64,000 nucleotides of DNA, taken from positions 186,001 through 250,000 of the forward strand of contig CP018628.1 of NCBI GenBank assembly GCA_002271215.1, given 5' to 3'. This document shows positions 21,255 through 32,292 of the stretch, piece after piece (position 1 is the stretch's first letter; each line of letters starts with the position of its first letter). Position numbers and translations under genes: made by a program. The DNA is from Lelliottia jeotgali (GTDB lineage: Bacteria; Pseudomonadota; Gammaproteobacteria; Enterobacterales; Enterobacteriaceae). The notes under the pieces were generated by a model. The model saw only the letters and a list, made by a program, of their open reading frames with translations. It made no database searches and was not told the DNA's origin.

Positions 21255-24200
21255 ATGGTTTACTCCTATACCGAGAAAAAACGTATTCGTAAGGATTTTG
21301 GTAAACGTCCACAAGTTTTGGATATACCTTATCTCCTTTCTATCCAGCTTGACTCGTTCCAGAAGTTTATCGAGCAAGATCCTGAAGGGCAGTATGGTCT
21401 GGAAGCAGCCTTCCGTTCCGTATTCCCAATCAAAAGCTATAGCGGTAATTCTGAGCTGCAGTATGTCAGCTACCGCCTTGGCGAACCGGTATTTGACGTT
21501 CAGGAATGTCAGATCCGTGGTGTGACCTATTCCGCACCGCTGCGCGTTAAACTGCGTCTGGTTGTCTATGAGCGCGAAGCGCCAGAAGGCACTGTTAAAG
21601 ACATTAAAGAACAAGAAGTCTACATGGGTGAAATTCCACTCATGACGGACAACGGTACTTTTGTTATCAACGGCACAGAGCGTGTTATCGTTTCCCAGCT
21701 GCATCGTAGCCCGGGCGTCTTCTTCGACAGCGATAAAGGTAAAACACACTCTTCCGGTAAAGTACTGTATAACGCGCGTATCATTCCTTACCGTGGTTCA
21801 TGGCTGGACTTCGAGTTCGATCCTAAAGACAACCTGTTTGTCCGTATCGACCGTCGTCGTAAGCTGCCAGCGACCATCATTCTGCGTGCGTTGCAATACA
21901 CCACTGAGCAGATTCTTGATCTGTTCTTTGAGAAAGTGATCTTTGAGATCCGCGACAACAAGCTGCAAATGGAGCTGCTGCCGGAACGTCTGCGTGGCGA
22001 AACCGCGTCGTTCGACATCGAATCCGACGGCAAAGTGTATGTGGAAAAAGGTCGCCGTATCACTGCGCGCCATATCCGCCAGCTGGAAAAAGATGAAATC
22101 AAACACATCGAAGTTCCAGTTGAATACATTGCGGGTAAAGTTGCTGCTAAAGATTACGTTGATACCTCTACTGGCGAGCTGATCTGCCCGGCTAACATGG
22201 AGCTGAGCCTGGATCTGCTGGCTAAGCTGAGCCAGTCTGGCCACAAGCGCATCGAAACGCTGTTCACCAACGATCTGGATCACGGTCCGTACATCTCTGA
22301 GACTGTACGCGTCGACCCAACGACCGATCGTCTGAGCGCACTGGTAGAAATCTACCGCATGATGCGCCCTGGTGAGCCACCAACTCGTGAAGCGGCTGAA
22401 AGCCTGTTCGAGAACCTGTTCTTCTCCGAAGACCGTTACGATCTGTCCGCGGTTGGTCGTATGAAGTTCAACCGTTCTCTGCTGCGTGACGCGATCGAAG
22501 GTTCCGGTATCCTGAGCAAAGAAGACATCATCGAAGTGATGAAAAAGCTCATTGATATCCGTAACGGCAAAGGCGAAGTGGATGATATCGACCACCTCGG
22601 CAACCGTCGTATCCGTTCCGTAGGCGAAATGGCGGAAAACCAATTCCGCGTTGGCCTGGTACGTGTTGAGCGTGCGGTGAAAGAGCGTCTGTCTCTGGGC
22701 GATCTGGATACCCTGATGCCTCAGGATATGATCAACGCCAAGCCAATTTCTGCCGCAGTGAAAGAGTTCTTTGGTTCCAGCCAGCTGTCTCAGTTCATGG
22801 ACCAGAACAACCCACTGTCTGAGATTACGCACAAACGTCGTATCTCTGCACTCGGCCCAGGCGGTCTGACCCGTGAACGTGCAGGCTTTGAAGTTCGAGA
22901 CGTACACCCGACTCACTACGGTCGCGTATGTCCAATCGAAACGCCTGAAGGTCCAAACATCGGTCTGATCAACTCCCTGTCCGTGTACGCACAGACTAAC
23001 GAATACGGCTTCCTCGAGACTCCGTACCGTAAAGTGACTGACGGTGTTGTAACCGACGAAATTCATTACCTGTCTGCTATCGAAGAAGGTAACTACGTCA
23101 TCGCTCAGGCGAACACCAACCTGGACGAAGAAGGTCGTTTCGTAGACGATCTGGTTACCTGCCGTAGCAAAGGCGAATCCAGCTTGTTCAGCAATGATCA
23201 GGTGGACTACATGGACGTTTCCACTCAGCAGATCGTTTCTGTTGGTGCGTCCCTGATTCCATTCCTGGAACACGATGACGCCAACCGTGCATTGATGGGT
23301 GCGAACATGCAACGTCAGGCGGTTCCGACTCTGCGCGCTGATAAGCCGCTGGTTGGTACCGGTATGGAACGTGCTGTTGCCGTTGACTCCGGTGTAACCG
23401 CAGTTGCTAAACGTGGCGGTACTGTTCAGTACGTTGATGCTTCCCGTATCGTTATCAAAGTTAACGAAGACGAGATGTATCCGGGCGAAGCAGGTATCGA
23501 CATCTATAACCTGACGAAGTACACCCGTTCTAACCAGAACACCTGCATCAACCAGATGCCATGTGTGTCCCTGGGTGAGCCGGTTGAGCGCGGCGACGTG
23601 CTGGCAGATGGTCCGTCTACCGATCTCGGTGAACTGGCACTCGGTCAGAACATGCGCGTAGCGTTCATGCCGTGGAACGGTTACAACTTCGAAGACTCCA
23701 TCCTCGTCTCCGAGCGTGTGGTTCAGGAAGATCGTTTCACCACGATTCACATTCAGGAACTGGCATGTGTGTCCCGTGACACCAAGCTGGGGCCAGAAGA
23801 GATCACCGCTGACATCCCGAACGTGGGTGAAGCTGCGCTCTCCAAGCTGGATGAATCCGGTATCGTTTACATTGGTGCAGAAGTGACCGGTGGTGACATT
23901 CTGGTTGGTAAGGTAACGCCGAAAGGTGAAACCCAGCTGACGCCAGAAGAGAAACTGCTGCGTGCGATCTTCGGTGAGAAAGCGTCTGACGTTAAAGACT
24001 CTTCTCTGCGCGTACCAAACGGTGTTTCCGGTACAGTTATCGACGTTCAGGTCTTTACTCGCGATGGCGTAGAAAAAGACAAACGAGCGCTGGAAATCGA
24101 AGAGATGCAGCTGAAGCAGGCGAAGAAAGACCTGTCTGAAGAATTGCAAATCCTCGAAGCTGGCCTGTTTAGTCGTATCTACGCGGCGCTGGTCTCCGGT

Positions 24201-25283
24201 GGTGTTGAAGCTGAGAAGCTCGACAAACTGCCGCGCGATCGCTGGCTGGAACTCGGCCTGACCGACGAAGAGAAACAAAATCAGCTGGAACAACTGGCTG
24301 AGCAGTACGACGAACTGAAACACGAGTTCGAGAAAAAACTCGAAGCGAAACGCCGCAAAATCACTCAGGGCGACGATCTGGCACCAGGCGTGCTGAAGAT
24401 TGTTAAGGTGTATCTGGCTGTTAAACGTCAGATCCAGCCTGGTGATAAAATGGCAGGTCGTCACGGTAACAAAGGTGTTATCTCCAAGATCAACCCGATC
24501 GAGGATATGCCTCACGATGCTAACGGCACGCCGGTAGATATCGTGTTGAACCCACTGGGCGTACCGTCTCGTATGAACATCGGTCAGATCCTCGAAACTC
24601 ACCTGGGTATGGCTGCGAAAGGTATCGGCGAGAAAATCAACGCCATGCTGAAGCAGCAGGAAGAAGTCGCCAAACTGCGCGAATTCATCCAGCGTGCGTA
24701 CGATCTGGGTACTGATGTTCGCCAGAAAGTTGACCTGAACACCTTCAGCGATGACGAAGTTCTGCGTCTGGCTGAGAACCTGAAAAAAGGTATGCCGATC
24801 GCAACACCGGTATTCGATGGTGCGAAAGAGTCTGAAATCAAAGAACTGTTACAGCTGGGTGGCCTGCCGACTTCCGGTCAGATCACTCTGTTCGACGGAC
24901 GTACCGGTGAGCAATTCGAGCGCCAGGTTACCGTTGGCTATATGTACATGCTGAAACTGAACCACTTGGTTGATGACAAGATGCATGCGCGTTCTACCGG
25001 TTCTTACAGCCTGGTTACTCAGCAGCCGCTGGGTGGTAAGGCACAGTTCGGTGGTCAGCGCTTCGGTGAGATGGAAGTGTGGGCGCTTGAAGCATATGGC
25101 GCAGCATACACCCTGCAGGAAATGCTTACCGTTAAGTCTGATGACGTGAACGGCCGTACGAAGATGTATAAAAACATCGTCGATGGCAACCATCAGATGG
25201 AACCGGGTATGCCGGAATCCTTCAACGTACTGTTGAAAGAGATCCGTTCCCTGGGTATCAACATCGAGCTGGAAGACGAGTAA
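21255..25283 (+). CDS. rpoB: RNA polymerase beta subunit
   Basis: 1342 residues, the E. coli length. Forms one side of the catalytic cleft. The rifampicin pocket is wild type by eye: [22 protein letters not shown] followed by SALGPGG keeps the residues equivalent to Q513, D516, H526 and S531, so no common resistance change is present. Other landmarks are [26 protein letters not shown] region (here [15 protein letters not shown]) and [12 protein letters not shown]. Seventy-seven bp separate it from rpoC. Confidence 0.99.
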   Translation: MVYSYTEKKRIRKDFGKRPQVLDIPYLLSIQLDSFQKFIEQDPEGQYGLEAAFRSVFPIKSYSGNSELQYVSYRLGEPVFDVQECQIRGVTYSAPLRVKLRLVVYEREAPEGTVKDIKEQEVYMGEIPLMTDNGTFVINGTERVIVSQLHRSPGVFFDSDKGKTHSSGKVLYNARIIPYRGSWLDFEFDPKDNLFVRIDRRRKLPATIILRALQYTTEQILDLFFEKVIFEIRDNKLQMELLPERLRGETASFDIESDGKVYVEKGRRITARHIRQLEKDEIKHIEVPVEYIAGKVAAKDYVDTSTGELICPANMELSLDLLAKLSQSGHKRIETLFTNDLDHGPYISETVRVDPTTDRLSALVEIYRMMRPGEPPTREAAESLFENLFFSEDRYDLSAVGRMKFNRSLLRDAIEGSGILSKEDIIEVMKKLIDIRNGKGEVDDIDHLGNRRIRSVGEMAENQFRVGLVRVERAVKERLSLGDLDTLMPQDMINAKPISAAVKEFFGSSQLSQFMDQNNPLSEITHKRRISALGPGGLTRERAGFEVRDVHPTHYGRVCPIETPEGPNIGLINSLSVYAQTNEYGFLETPYRKVTDGVVTDEIHYLSAIEEGNYVIAQANTNLDEEGRFVDDLVTCRSKGESSLFSNDQVDYMDVSTQQIVSVGASLIPFLEHDDANRALMGANMQRQAVPTLRADKPLVGTGMERAVAVDSGVTAVAKRGGTVQYVDASRIVIKVNEDEMYPGEAGIDIYNLTKYTRSNQNTCINQMPCVSLGEPVERGDVLADGPSTDLGELALGQNMRVAFMPWNGYNFEDSILVSERVVQEDRFTTIHIQELACVSRDTKLGPEEITADIPNVGEAALSKLDESGIVYIGAEVTGGDILVGKVTPKGETQLTPEEKLLRAIFGEKASDVKDSSLRVPNGVSGTVIDVQVFTRDGVEKDKRALEIEEMQLKQAKKDLSEELQILEAGLFSRIYAALVSGGVEAEKLDKLPRDRWLELGLTDEEKQNQLEQLAEQYDELKHEFEKKLEAKRRKITQGDDLAPGVLKIVKVYLAVKRQIQPGDKMAGRHGNKGVISKINPIEDMPHDANGTPVDIVLNPLGVPSRMNIGQILETHLGMAAKGIGEKINAMLKQQEEVAKLREFIQRAYDLGTDVRQKVDLNTFSDDEVLRLAENLKKGMPIATPVFDGAKESEIKELLQLGGLPTSGQITLFDGRTGEQFERQVTVGYMYMLKLNHLVDDKMHARSTGSYSLVTQQPLGGKAQFGGQRFGEMEVWALEAYGAAYTLQEMLTVKSDDVNGRTKMYKNIVDGNHQMEPGMPESFNVLLKEIRSLGINIELEDE

Positions 25284-25360
25284 CTCTCGCTCAAACAGGT
25301 CACTGGTGCCGGATTAATAACCCGGCACCAGATTGTGCTAACTCCGACGGGAGCAAATCC

Positions 25361-28300
25361 GTGAAAGACTTATTAAAGTTTCTGAAAGCGCAAACTAAAA
25401 CCGAAGAGTTTGATGCGATCAAAATTGCTCTGGCATCGCCAGACATGATCCGTTCATGGTCTTTCGGTGAAGTTAAGAAGCCGGAAACCATCAACTACCG
25501 TACGTTCAAACCTGAGCGTGACGGCCTTTTCTGTGCGCGTATTTTCGGGCCAGTAAAAGATTACGAGTGCCTGTGCGGTAAGTACAAGCGCCTGAAACAC
25601 CGTGGTGTGATCTGTGAGAAGTGCGGCGTTGAAGTGACCCAGACCAAAGTGCGCCGTGAGCGCATGGGCCACATCGAGCTGGCGTCTCCAACTGCTCACA
25701 TCTGGTTCCTGAAATCTCTGCCGTCCCGTATCGGCCTGCTGCTGGATATGCCGCTGCGCGATATCGAACGTGTTCTGTACTTCGAATCTTATGTGGTTAT
25801 CGAAGGCGGGATGACGAATCTGGAACGTAACCAGATTCTGACCGAAGAACAGTATCTGGACGCGCTGGAAGAGTTCGGTGACGAATTCGACGCGAAAATG
25901 GGTGCGGAAGCTATTCAGGCCCTGCTGAAAAGCATGGATCTGGAGCAAGAGTGCGAGCAGCTGCGTGAAGAGCTGAACGAAACCAACTCCGAAACCAAGC
26001 GTAAAAAGCTGACCAAGCGTATCAAACTGCTGGAAGCGTTCGTTCAGTCTGGTAACAAACCAGAGTGGATGATCCTGACCGTTCTGCCGGTTCTGCCGCC
26101 AGATCTGCGTCCGCTGGTTCCGCTGGATGGTGGTCGTTTCGCAACGTCCGATCTGAACGATCTGTATCGTCGCGTGATCAACCGTAACAACCGTTTGAAA
26201 CGACTGTTGGATCTGGCTGCGCCTGACATCATCGTACGTAACGAAAAACGTATGCTGCAGGAAGCGGTTGATGCCCTGCTGGATAACGGTCGTCGCGGTC
26301 GTGCGATCACCGGTTCTAACAAACGTCCTCTGAAATCTTTGGCCGATATGATCAAAGGTAAACAGGGTCGTTTCCGTCAGAACCTGCTCGGTAAGCGTGT
26401 TGACTACTCCGGTCGTTCTGTTATCACCGTAGGTCCATACCTGCGTCTGCATCAGTGCGGTCTGCCGAAGAAAATGGCACTGGAACTGTTCAAACCGTTC
26501 ATCTACGGCAAGCTGGAACTGCGTGGCCTGGCCACCACCATCAAAGCCGCTAAGAAAATGGTTGAGCGCGAAGAAGCAGTCGTTTGGGATATCCTGGACG
26601 AAGTGATTCGCGAACACCCGGTACTGCTGAACCGTGCACCAACCCTGCACCGTTTGGGTATCCAGGCGTTTGAACCGGTTCTGATCGAAGGTAAAGCAAT
26701 CCAGCTGCACCCGCTGGTTTGTGCGGCATACAACGCCGACTTCGATGGTGACCAGATGGCTGTTCACGTACCGCTGACGCTGGAAGCCCAGCTCGAAGCG
26801 CGTGCGCTGATGATGTCTACCAACAACATCCTGTCACCTGCGAACGGCGAGCCAATCATCGTTCCTTCTCAGGACGTTGTATTGGGTCTGTACTACATGA
26901 CCCGTGACTGTGTTAACGCCAAAGGCGAAGGCATGGTGCTGACTGGCCCTAAAGAAGCTGAGCGTATTTATCGCGCTGGCCTGGCCTCTCTGCATGCGCG
27001 CGTTAAAGTGCGTATCACTGAATACGAAAAAGATGCTAACGGCGAATTCGTTGCGAAAACCAGCATTATCGACACTACCGTAGGTCGTGCGATTCTGTGG
27101 ATGATCGTGCCGAAAGGTCTGCCTTACTCCATCGTCAACCAGGCGCTGGGTAAGAAAGCTATCTCCAAAATGCTGAACACTTGTTACCGTATTTTGGGTC
27201 TGAAACCGACCGTTATCTTCGCTGACCAGACGATGTACACCGGCTTTGCTTATGCAGCGCGTTCAGGTGCATCTGTTGGTATCGATGACATGGTGATCCC
27301 ACAGAAGAAATACGAGATCATCAGTGAAGCTGAAGCTGAAGTAGCCGAAATCCAGGAGCAGTTCCAGTCTGGTCTGGTTACCGCGGGCGAACGCTACAAC
27401 AAAGTTATCGATATTTGGGCTGCGGCGAACGATCGCGTTTCCAAAGCGATGATGGATAACCTGCAAACTGAAACCGTCATTAACCGTGAAGGTAAAGAAG
27501 AGCAGCAGGTTTCCTTCAACAGCATCTACATGATGGCCGACTCCGGTGCGCGTGGTTCCGCAGCACAGATTCGTCAGCTGGCAGGTATGCGTGGTCTGAT
27601 GGCGAAACCAGATGGTTCCATCATCGAGACGCCAATCACTGCGAACTTCCGTGAAGGTCTGAACGTACTCCAGTACTTCATCTCCACGCACGGTGCTCGT
27701 AAAGGTCTGGCAGATACCGCACTGAAAACAGCAAACTCCGGTTATCTGACGCGTCGTCTGGTTGACGTTGCGCAGGATCTGGTTGTGACTGAAGACGATT
27801 GTGGCACTCTCGAAGGTATCACCATGACCCCGGTTATCGAGGGTGGTGATGTTAAAGAGCCACTGCGCGATCGCGTTCTGGGTCGTGTGACTGCTGAAGA
27901 CATTCTGAAGCCAGGTACCGCAGACATTCTGGTTCCACGCAACACTCTGCTGCACGAGCAGTGGTGTGACATGCTGGAAGAGAACTCTGTTGACTCCGTG
28001 AAGGTGCGCTCCGTCGTATCTTGTGACACCGACTTTGGTGTTTGTGCGCACTGCTATGGTCGTGACCTGGCGCGTGGCCACATCATCAACAAAGGCGAAG
28101 CAATCGGCGTTATCGCGGCACAGTCAATCGGTGAGCCGGGTACACAGCTGACGATGCGTACGTTCCACATCGGTGGTGCGGCATCTCGTGCGGCTGCTGA
28201 ATCCAGCATTCAGGTGAAAAACAAGGGTAGCATCAAGCTGTCTAACGCCAAGTCGGTTGTTAACTCCGCTGGCAAGCTGGTTGTGACCTCTCGTAACACC

Positions 28301-29584
28301 GAGCTGAAGCTGATCGACGAATTCGGTCGTACCAAAGAAAGCTACAAAGTGCCTTACGGTGCTGTGATGGCGAAAGGCGATGGCGAACAGGTTGCTGGCG
28401 GCGAAACCGTAGCAAACTGGGACCCACACACCATGCCGGTTATCACCGAAGTGGCAGGTTTCATTCGCTTCACGGATATGGTCGATGGCCAGACGATTAC
28501 TCGTCAGACCGACGAACTGACCGGTCTCTCCTCCCTCGTGGTTCTGGATTCTGCAGAACGTACCGCGGGTGGTAAAGATCTGCGTCCGGCACTGAAAATC
28601 GTTGATGCCAACGGCAATGATGTTCTGATCCCAGGTACCGATATGCCTGCTCAGTACTTCCTGCCAGGTAAAGCGATCGTTCAGTTGGAAGATGGCATCC
28701 AGATCAGTGCAGGTGACGCCCTGGCGCGTATTCCTCAGGAATCCAGCGGTACCAAGGACATCACCGGTGGTCTGCCACGCGTTGCTGACCTGTTCGAAGC
28801 ACGTCGTCCGAAAGAGCCTGCGATCCTTGCAGAAATCACCGGCATCATTTCCTTCGGTAAAGAAACCAAAGGTAAACGTCGTCTGGTGATTACTCCACTG
28901 GATGGCAGCGAGCCGTACGAAGAGATGATTCCTAAATGGCGTCAGCTCAACGTGTTCGAAGGCGAACGTGTAGAACGTGGTGACGTGGTTTCCGATGGTC
29001 CAGAAGCGCCGCACGACATTCTGCGTCTTCGTGGTGTTCACGCGGTAACGCGTTATATCACCAACGAAGTACAGGACGTTTACCGTCTGCAAGGCGTTAA
29101 GATTAACGATAAACACATCGAAGTTATCGTTCGTCAGATGCTGCGTAAAGCAACCATCGATAGCGCTGGCAGCTCGGACTTCCTGGAAGGCGAGCAGGTT
29201 GAATACTCTCGCGTCAAGATTGCTAACCGCGATCTGGAAGCGAATGGCAAAGTGGGCGTGCTGTATTCCCGCGATCTGCTGGGTATCACCAAAGCGTCTC
29301 TGGCAACCGAGTCCTTCATCTCCGCTGCATCCTTCCAGGAGACCACGCGTGTCCTGACTGAAGCTGCTGTTGCGGGCAAACGTGATGAACTGCGCGGTCT
29401 GAAAGAGAACGTCATCGTGGGTCGTCTGATCCCGGCTGGTACCGGTTATGCTTACCACCAGGATCGTATGCGTCGTCGTGCTGCGGGCGAACTGCCAGCT
29501 GCACCTCAGGTGACTGCGGAAGATGCTTCTGCAAGCCTGGCAGAACTGCTGAACGCAGGTCTGGGCGGCTCTGACAACGATTAA
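25361..29584 (+). CDS. rpoC: RNA polymerase beta' subunit
   Basis: 1407 residues, GTG start preceded by GGGAG. The N-terminal zinc ribbon (CLCGKYK...CEKCGVE), the catalytic [12 protein letters not shown] with the three Asp that bind Mg2+, the bridge helix region, the trigger loop ([18 protein letters not shown], here [11 protein letters not shown]) and the second zinc site ([13 protein letters not shown]) are intact. Ends the rpoBC operon at a strong terminator. Confidence 0.99.
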   Translation: MKDLLKFLKAQTKTEEFDAIKIALASPDMIRSWSFGEVKKPETINYRTFKPERDGLFCARIFGPVKDYECLCGKYKRLKHRGVICEKCGVEVTQTKVRRERMGHIELASPTAHIWFLKSLPSRIGLLLDMPLRDIERVLYFESYVVIEGGMTNLERNQILTEEQYLDALEEFGDEFDAKMGAEAIQALLKSMDLEQECEQLREELNETNSETKRKKLTKRIKLLEAFVQSGNKPEWMILTVLPVLPPDLRPLVPLDGGRFATSDLNDLYRRVINRNNRLKRLLDLAAPDIIVRNEKRMLQEAVDALLDNGRRGRAITGSNKRPLKSLADMIKGKQGRFRQNLLGKRVDYSGRSVITVGPYLRLHQCGLPKKMALELFKPFIYGKLELRGLATTIKAAKKMVEREEAVVWDILDEVIREHPVLLNRAPTLHRLGIQAFEPVLIEGKAIQLHPLVCAAYNADFDGDQMAVHVPLTLEAQLEARALMMSTNNILSPANGEPIIVPSQDVVLGLYYMTRDCVNAKGEGMVLTGPKEAERIYRAGLASLHARVKVRITEYEKDANGEFVAKTSIIDTTVGRAILWMIVPKGLPYSIVNQALGKKAISKMLNTCYRILGLKPTVIFADQTMYTGFAYAARSGASVGIDDMVIPQKKYEIISEAEAEVAEIQEQFQSGLVTAGERYNKVIDIWAAANDRVSKAMMDNLQTETVINREGKEEQQVSFNSIYMMADSGARGSAAQIRQLAGMRGLMAKPDGSIIETPITANFREGLNVLQYFISTHGARKGLADTALKTANSGYLTRRLVDVAQDLVVTEDDCGTLEGITMTPVIEGGDVKEPLRDRVLGRVTAEDILKPGTADILVPRNTLLHEQWCDMLEENSVDSVKVRSVVSCDTDFGVCAHCYGRDLARGHIINKGEAIGVIAAQSIGEPGTQLTMRTFHIGGAASRAAAESSIQVKNKGSIKLSNAKSVVNSAGKLVVTSRNTELKLIDEFGRTKESYKVPYGAVMAKGDGEQVAGGETVANWDPHTMPVITEVAGFIRFTDMVDGQTITRQTDELTGLSSLVVLDSAERTAGGKDLRPALKIVDANGNDVLIPGTDMPAQYFLPGKAIVQLEDGIQISAGDALARIPQESSGTKDITGGLPRVADLFEARRPKEPAILAEITGIISFGKETKGKRRLVITPLDGSEPYEEMIPKWRQLNVFEGERVERGDVVSDGPEAPHDILRLRGVHAVTRYITNEVQDVYRLQGVKINDKHIEVIVRQMLRKATIDSAGSSDFLEGEQVEYSRVKIANRDLEANGKVGVLYSRDLLGITKASLATESFISAASFQETTRVLTEAAVAGKRDELRGLKENVIVGRLIPAGTGYAYHQDRMRRRAAGELPAAPQVTAEDASASLAELLNAGLGGSDND

Positions 29585-29601
29585 TCGTGCGTTGAGCTAA
29601 T

Positions 29602-29632
29602 AAAAAACCCGCTTTTCGAAGCGGGTTTTTTT
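29602..29632. terminator. Terminator of rpoBC, also usable from the opposite side
   Basis: AAAAAACCCGCTT pairs with AAGCGGGTTTTTTT around TTCG. A-run and T-run flank it, so it can serve rpoC and the convergent PTS genes. Confidence 0.9.
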
Positions 29633-29660
29633 ATGCCTGAATAACGGGGCAGAGCGAAGA

Positions 29661-29978
29661 TCAGTTCAGCAGCGGTAATCGACGATAAAGTTCGATCATA
29701 TCGCCCGCCAGATCCTGAATAACCATCGCGTTCATCAGGTGGTCCTGTGAATGGACGGTAATCAGATTCACTGGAAGTTTACCAGTGCCTTCATCAAGAC
29801 CAATAAGCTGTGTCTGGATGGTGTGTGCGTGTTTCACATAGTCACGCGACTCTTCCATGGCTTTCTCGGCGCCGTCAAAATCGCCTTTGCGAGCCAGTTG
29901 TAGCGCAGTCAGTGCAGCACTGCGCGCTGCGCCCGCATTTACCAGCAACTCCATGATGGTCGTTTCTAAATCTTCCAT
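29661..29978 (-). CDS. PTS lactose/chitobiose-class IIA protein
   Basis: 105-residue IIA of the lactose/N,N'-diacetylchitobiose class, which passes phosphate from HPr to IIB. Three-helix fold typical of ChbA/LacF: LLVNAGAARSAALTALQLARKGDF at the start and LITVHSQDHLMNAM near the end. His76 in VHSQDH is the expected phosphorylation site and Asp79 the expected metal ligand of the trimer. Starts with GGAG 6 bp upstream and lies 3 bp behind the IIB gene. No IIC permease gene is next to it in this window, so its sugar is unknown. Confidence 0.9.
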   Translation of the reverse strand: MEDLETTIMELLVNAGAARSAALTALQLARKGDFDGAEKAMEESRDYVKHAHTIQTQLIGLDEGTGKLPVNLITVHSQDHLMNAMVIQDLAGDMIELYRRLPLLN

Positions 29979-29981
29979 GTC

Positions 29982-30287
29982 TTACTCCAGCAGTTTGAGA
30001 GCTTTTTCAAGAACGACATCGCCTTTCATCATGCCGTAATCCATCATGTCGATCACCGCGACTTTTTTGCCCAGTGGTTCGGCCTGAGCCTGAAGTTTTG
30101 CCAGTTCGTATTTAACCTGTGGCCCCAGTAATACGATGTCGGCGGTAGCAATATTGTCTTTAAATTCAGCAACCGGAACGGCTTTAATGGTTACTTCGAC
30201 GCCTTTTTTATCTGCGGCGTCTTTCATGCGTTGAACCAGCATGCTGGTGGACATACCCGCCGCACAGCATAAAACGATGTTCTTCAT
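29982..30287 (-). CDS. PTS lactose/chitobiose-class IIB protein
   Basis: 101-residue IIB of the same PTS class. The active-site loop CCAAGMSTS is near the N-terminus; Cys8 aligns with the phosphorylated Cys10 of E. coli ChbB. VLLGPQVKYEL and VIDMMDYGMM are also family features. Start preceded by GAGG. It leads a two-gene operon (IIB-IIA) with a CRP-like site and a LacI/GalR-type operator upstream. This pair and the next gene occupy the position of yjaZ in E. coli and look like accessory genes. Confidence 0.9.
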   Translation of the reverse strand: MKNIVLCCAAGMSTSMLVQRMKDAADKKGVEVTIKAVPVAEFKDNIATADIVLLGPQVKYELAKLQAQAEPLGKKVAVIDMMDYGMMKGDVVLEKALKLLE

Positions 30288-30319
30288 AGTCAGCCTCGAT
30301 GTACATGTGTTTCTTGATA

Positions 30320-30325
30320 ATTATC
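30320..30325 (-). promoter_or_regulatory. Possible -10 of the PTS IIB-IIA promoter
   Basis: Read on the minus strand this is GATAAT. It lies about 60 bp downstream of the CRP-like site, a class I spacing. A weak -35 (TTGTTG) sits 15 bp upstream. Confidence 0.4.
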
Positions 30326-30363
30326 CCTTGCAGGCCGCTTCAACAACCGCTTTACCACGATTG

Positions 30364-30379
30364 TGTGTGAGGCATCACA
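30364..30379 (-). promoter_or_regulatory. CRP-like site upstream of PTS IIB-IIA
   Basis: TGTGT-N6-TCACA on the plus strand, one mismatch from the TGTGA-N6-TCACA consensus, in the promoter region of a sugar PTS operon. Confidence 0.6.
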
Positions 30380-30396
30380 AAGAAATCTGCTTTTTC

Positions 30397-30410
30397 TGAA
30401 ACCGGTTACA
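30397..30410 (-). promoter_or_regulatory. LacI/GalR-family operator-like palindrome
   Basis: TGAAACCGGTTACA differs by one base from the perfect palindrome TGAAACCGGTTTCA recognised by repressors such as AscG. The cognate repressor gene is not in the window. Confidence 0.55.
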
Positions 30411-30473
30411 ATTTTTACTTAAGAGCAATGATGCCCGCGAAATGCGGGCAGTCGGAAAGGCGGGTCGTAAGAG

Positions 30474-32009
30474 TCAGGAGGTACGTAGAATTCTGTTTTT
30501 TCCCTGCTGTTTGGCTTTGTATAACGCTTCGTCTACGCTACCAATAAGTTGTTCAAGGGGCTCAAAGTGCCACTCTCCCAGCCCGGCGCTGAAGGTAACC
30601 TGCAATCCCTCTTCACGCCAGGTGCGTTCAGCCACCTGAAGACGCCATGTTTCCACCAGGCGGAAGGCGGCGTCGAGATGGTCTGTCGGGAAGAGGATTG
30701 CGAATTCTTCACCGCCGTAGCGATACACGGAAATATGCTCAGGCTGCATCACCTGAATCCCTTCTCTGGCGACGTTACGCAGCACAATATCGCCACTCAG
30801 ATGACCCCAGGTGTCATTAATTGATTTGAAATTATCAATGTCCACCAGTGCCAGCGCAAAGTGCTGATGCTCTTGCATCAGTGCCGCAATGTCGCTATCA
30901 AAGGCGCGACGATTCTTACAGCCTGTCAGAGCGTCGACAGTGGCCTGACGAACGTAATCCCGCTCACGCTCTTTGTTGGTCAGAATGGTTTTACTGAGCG
31001 TTGATTCCAGGCGCGGTGCGCTATTCACTTCACCGGTTTTAATGGCATGGATGATGTTCATCAGCACCGTACGCGACGCGTGACGCAGATAAAGACCAAA
31101 TAAAATAATCACGATGGCGGCGAGGGCAAATCCCCAGCTAACGATATTTGTTTCGTGCCGGGTAATGTCTTTTAATGTGGAATCGGCCACGCGATAAATC
31201 ACGAACCAATCTGGATTCGTAAACGAATAATAGTAATACCAGAACCCGGTTTTGCCATCGAAGACATGGCCTTCGCCGCTGGTCATTCGGCTCATGACAT
31301 CTTCACTCACGTATTGTTTGAAGAGTGCGCCAGTATCAGGATGGAGAACCACTTTTCCGTCGCGATCCACCACAAAAAACTCGCCCTGAACCGGGGCCAC
31401 CATCTGACGCAGCGTATAGCCCATTACGGTCAGGTCGAGATGGAAAGCCAGTGTTCCCTTGAGTTTCCCTTCAGGTGAAATGACAGGTTTAAAGATCGTC
31501 ACCGTCGGCTGATGGAGAAAATAATCCATGTAGGGAGAGGTATAGTGGCTGAAAATGCTCGCTTCCGCCTGACGGATAAACCAGGGCCGGGTGCGGACAT
31601 CTACGGCTTCGCTGCCGTCGGCAGGAAGCACGTCAGGCGCCCGCAAATAATGCCCTTGTGAATCTGCCAGCGAGACTGAGGAGACGGTCGGCATCAGATT
31701 TTGCAATTGCATCAGCACCTGCACGCCTTTTTCTGGATCGACGTTCACCGTTTCATCGAGCTTATCGTTACGCGAAAAGTACGTCGCGGCACGCCCAAGA
31801 ATATAGTCGTTTTCGCGCAGGATAGACTCTGTATAGTTCACCGCCAGGTTATGGGTAAAGTTGCGGTTAATATTATGATAATCCTCTACAAAATCTTTCC
31901 TCTGCGTCAGCGTAATAAACACTGCGATCAGAATAAATCCGATGAGAATCCCTGAGAAACTCACCAGGATCGGCGTGGTAAATGAAAGCTTCTTGCTGTG
32001 AAGAGACAT
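30474..32009 (-). CDS. Membrane diguanylate cyclase with Cache sensor domain
   Basis: 511 residues. One membrane segment (about 12-34), a periplasmic double-Cache-type sensor domain (about 40-285, with TRPWF at 140-144 and AFHLD at 188-192), a second membrane segment (about 289-308), then a cytoplasmic GGDEF domain (about 355-511). The catalytic motif GGEEF is at 432-436 and DNFKSINDTWGH is intact, so c-di-GMP synthesis is likely. The product-inhibition I-site is absent: the RxxD position reads PEHI. No good Shine-Dalgarno precedes the ATG; the leader is unusually structured. It has no counterpart at this location in E. coli. Confidence 0.9.
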   Translation of the reverse strand: MSLHSKKLSFTTPILVSFSGILIGFILIAVFITLTQRKDFVEDYHNINRNFTHNLAVNYTESILRENDYILGRAATYFSRNDKLDETVNVDPEKGVQVLMQLQNLMPTVSSVSLADSQGHYLRAPDVLPADGSEAVDVRTRPWFIRQAEASIFSHYTSPYMDYFLHQPTVTIFKPVISPEGKLKGTLAFHLDLTVMGYTLRQMVAPVQGEFFVVDRDGKVVLHPDTGALFKQYVSEDVMSRMTSGEGHVFDGKTGFWYYYYSFTNPDWFVIYRVADSTLKDITRHETNIVSWGFALAAIVIILFGLYLRHASRTVLMNIIHAIKTGEVNSAPRLESTLSKTILTNKERERDYVRQATVDALTGCKNRRAFDSDIAALMQEHQHFALALVDIDNFKSINDTWGHLSGDIVLRNVAREGIQVMQPEHISVYRYGGEEFAILFPTDHLDAAFRLVETWRLQVAERTWREEGLQVTFSAGLGEWHFEPLEQLIGSVDEALYKAKQQGKNRILRTS

Positions 32010-32292
32010 GTGTTTACAGAAACCCAGAAGATAAAAAGCGTGAAAATTCAGAAAGGACGCTGGTTAATTATACTTCTCAGATTTCAGGGCAAGATGATTT
32101 ATCTTAAGAGCCGAGCGGAATCGCCCTGCTTTGTTGAAGGCAGGGCGAAACGAGGAAGAAGCTTTTCGCCCTGGTCAGCATCCATTGCTGACTGTATCAG
32201 GTTAAAAAATCGGGCGCGGTTCTGCTATCGCCAGATTACGATGCTCCGAGTCTTCTCGGGATCTTTCGCGGTCGTTACATTCCGTTTCAGCG
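32010..32292 (-). promoter_or_regulatory. Structured leader between thiH and the diguanylate cyclase
   Basis: 283 bp without a gene. It holds a multi-helix element at 32151-32258 and a further hairpin at 32122-32147 (CGCCCTGC with GCAGGGCG). The same G/C segments can pair in alternative ways: 32142-32150 with 32164-32172 (AGGGCGAAA with TTTCGCCCT) excludes both the 32122-32147 hairpin and the 32167-32171/32212-32216 helix. No clear terminator separates it from thiH. Confidence 0.6.
32151..32258 (-). promoter_or_regulatory. TPP-riboswitch-like RNA element, diverged core
   Basis: Read on the minus strand: an outer helix (CGAGAAGA with TCTT-C-CTCG), then CGGAGC, a short hairpin (ATCG/CGAT), GCAGA, CGCCC, the exact TPP-riboswitch string AACCTGAT (32196-32203), a hairpin GTCAGCA/TGCTGAC, and AGGGCG closing on CGCCC. 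The order of parts follows the TPP (THI) consensus, but the pyrimidine-binding CUGAGA is replaced by AGCAGA. It is either a decayed TPP riboswitch or one with altered ligand. It points into the diguanylate cyclase gene. Confidence 0.45.

Noticed and set aside
21798..24602. 934-codon open frame antisense to rpoB
   Set aside because: It is a shadow of the strongly biased codon usage of rpoB; no start context, no recognisable domain, and low-complexity composition typical of antisense frames.
25454..26767. 437-codon open frame antisense to rpoC
   Set aside because: Antisense shadow of a highly expressed gene, with no family resemblance.
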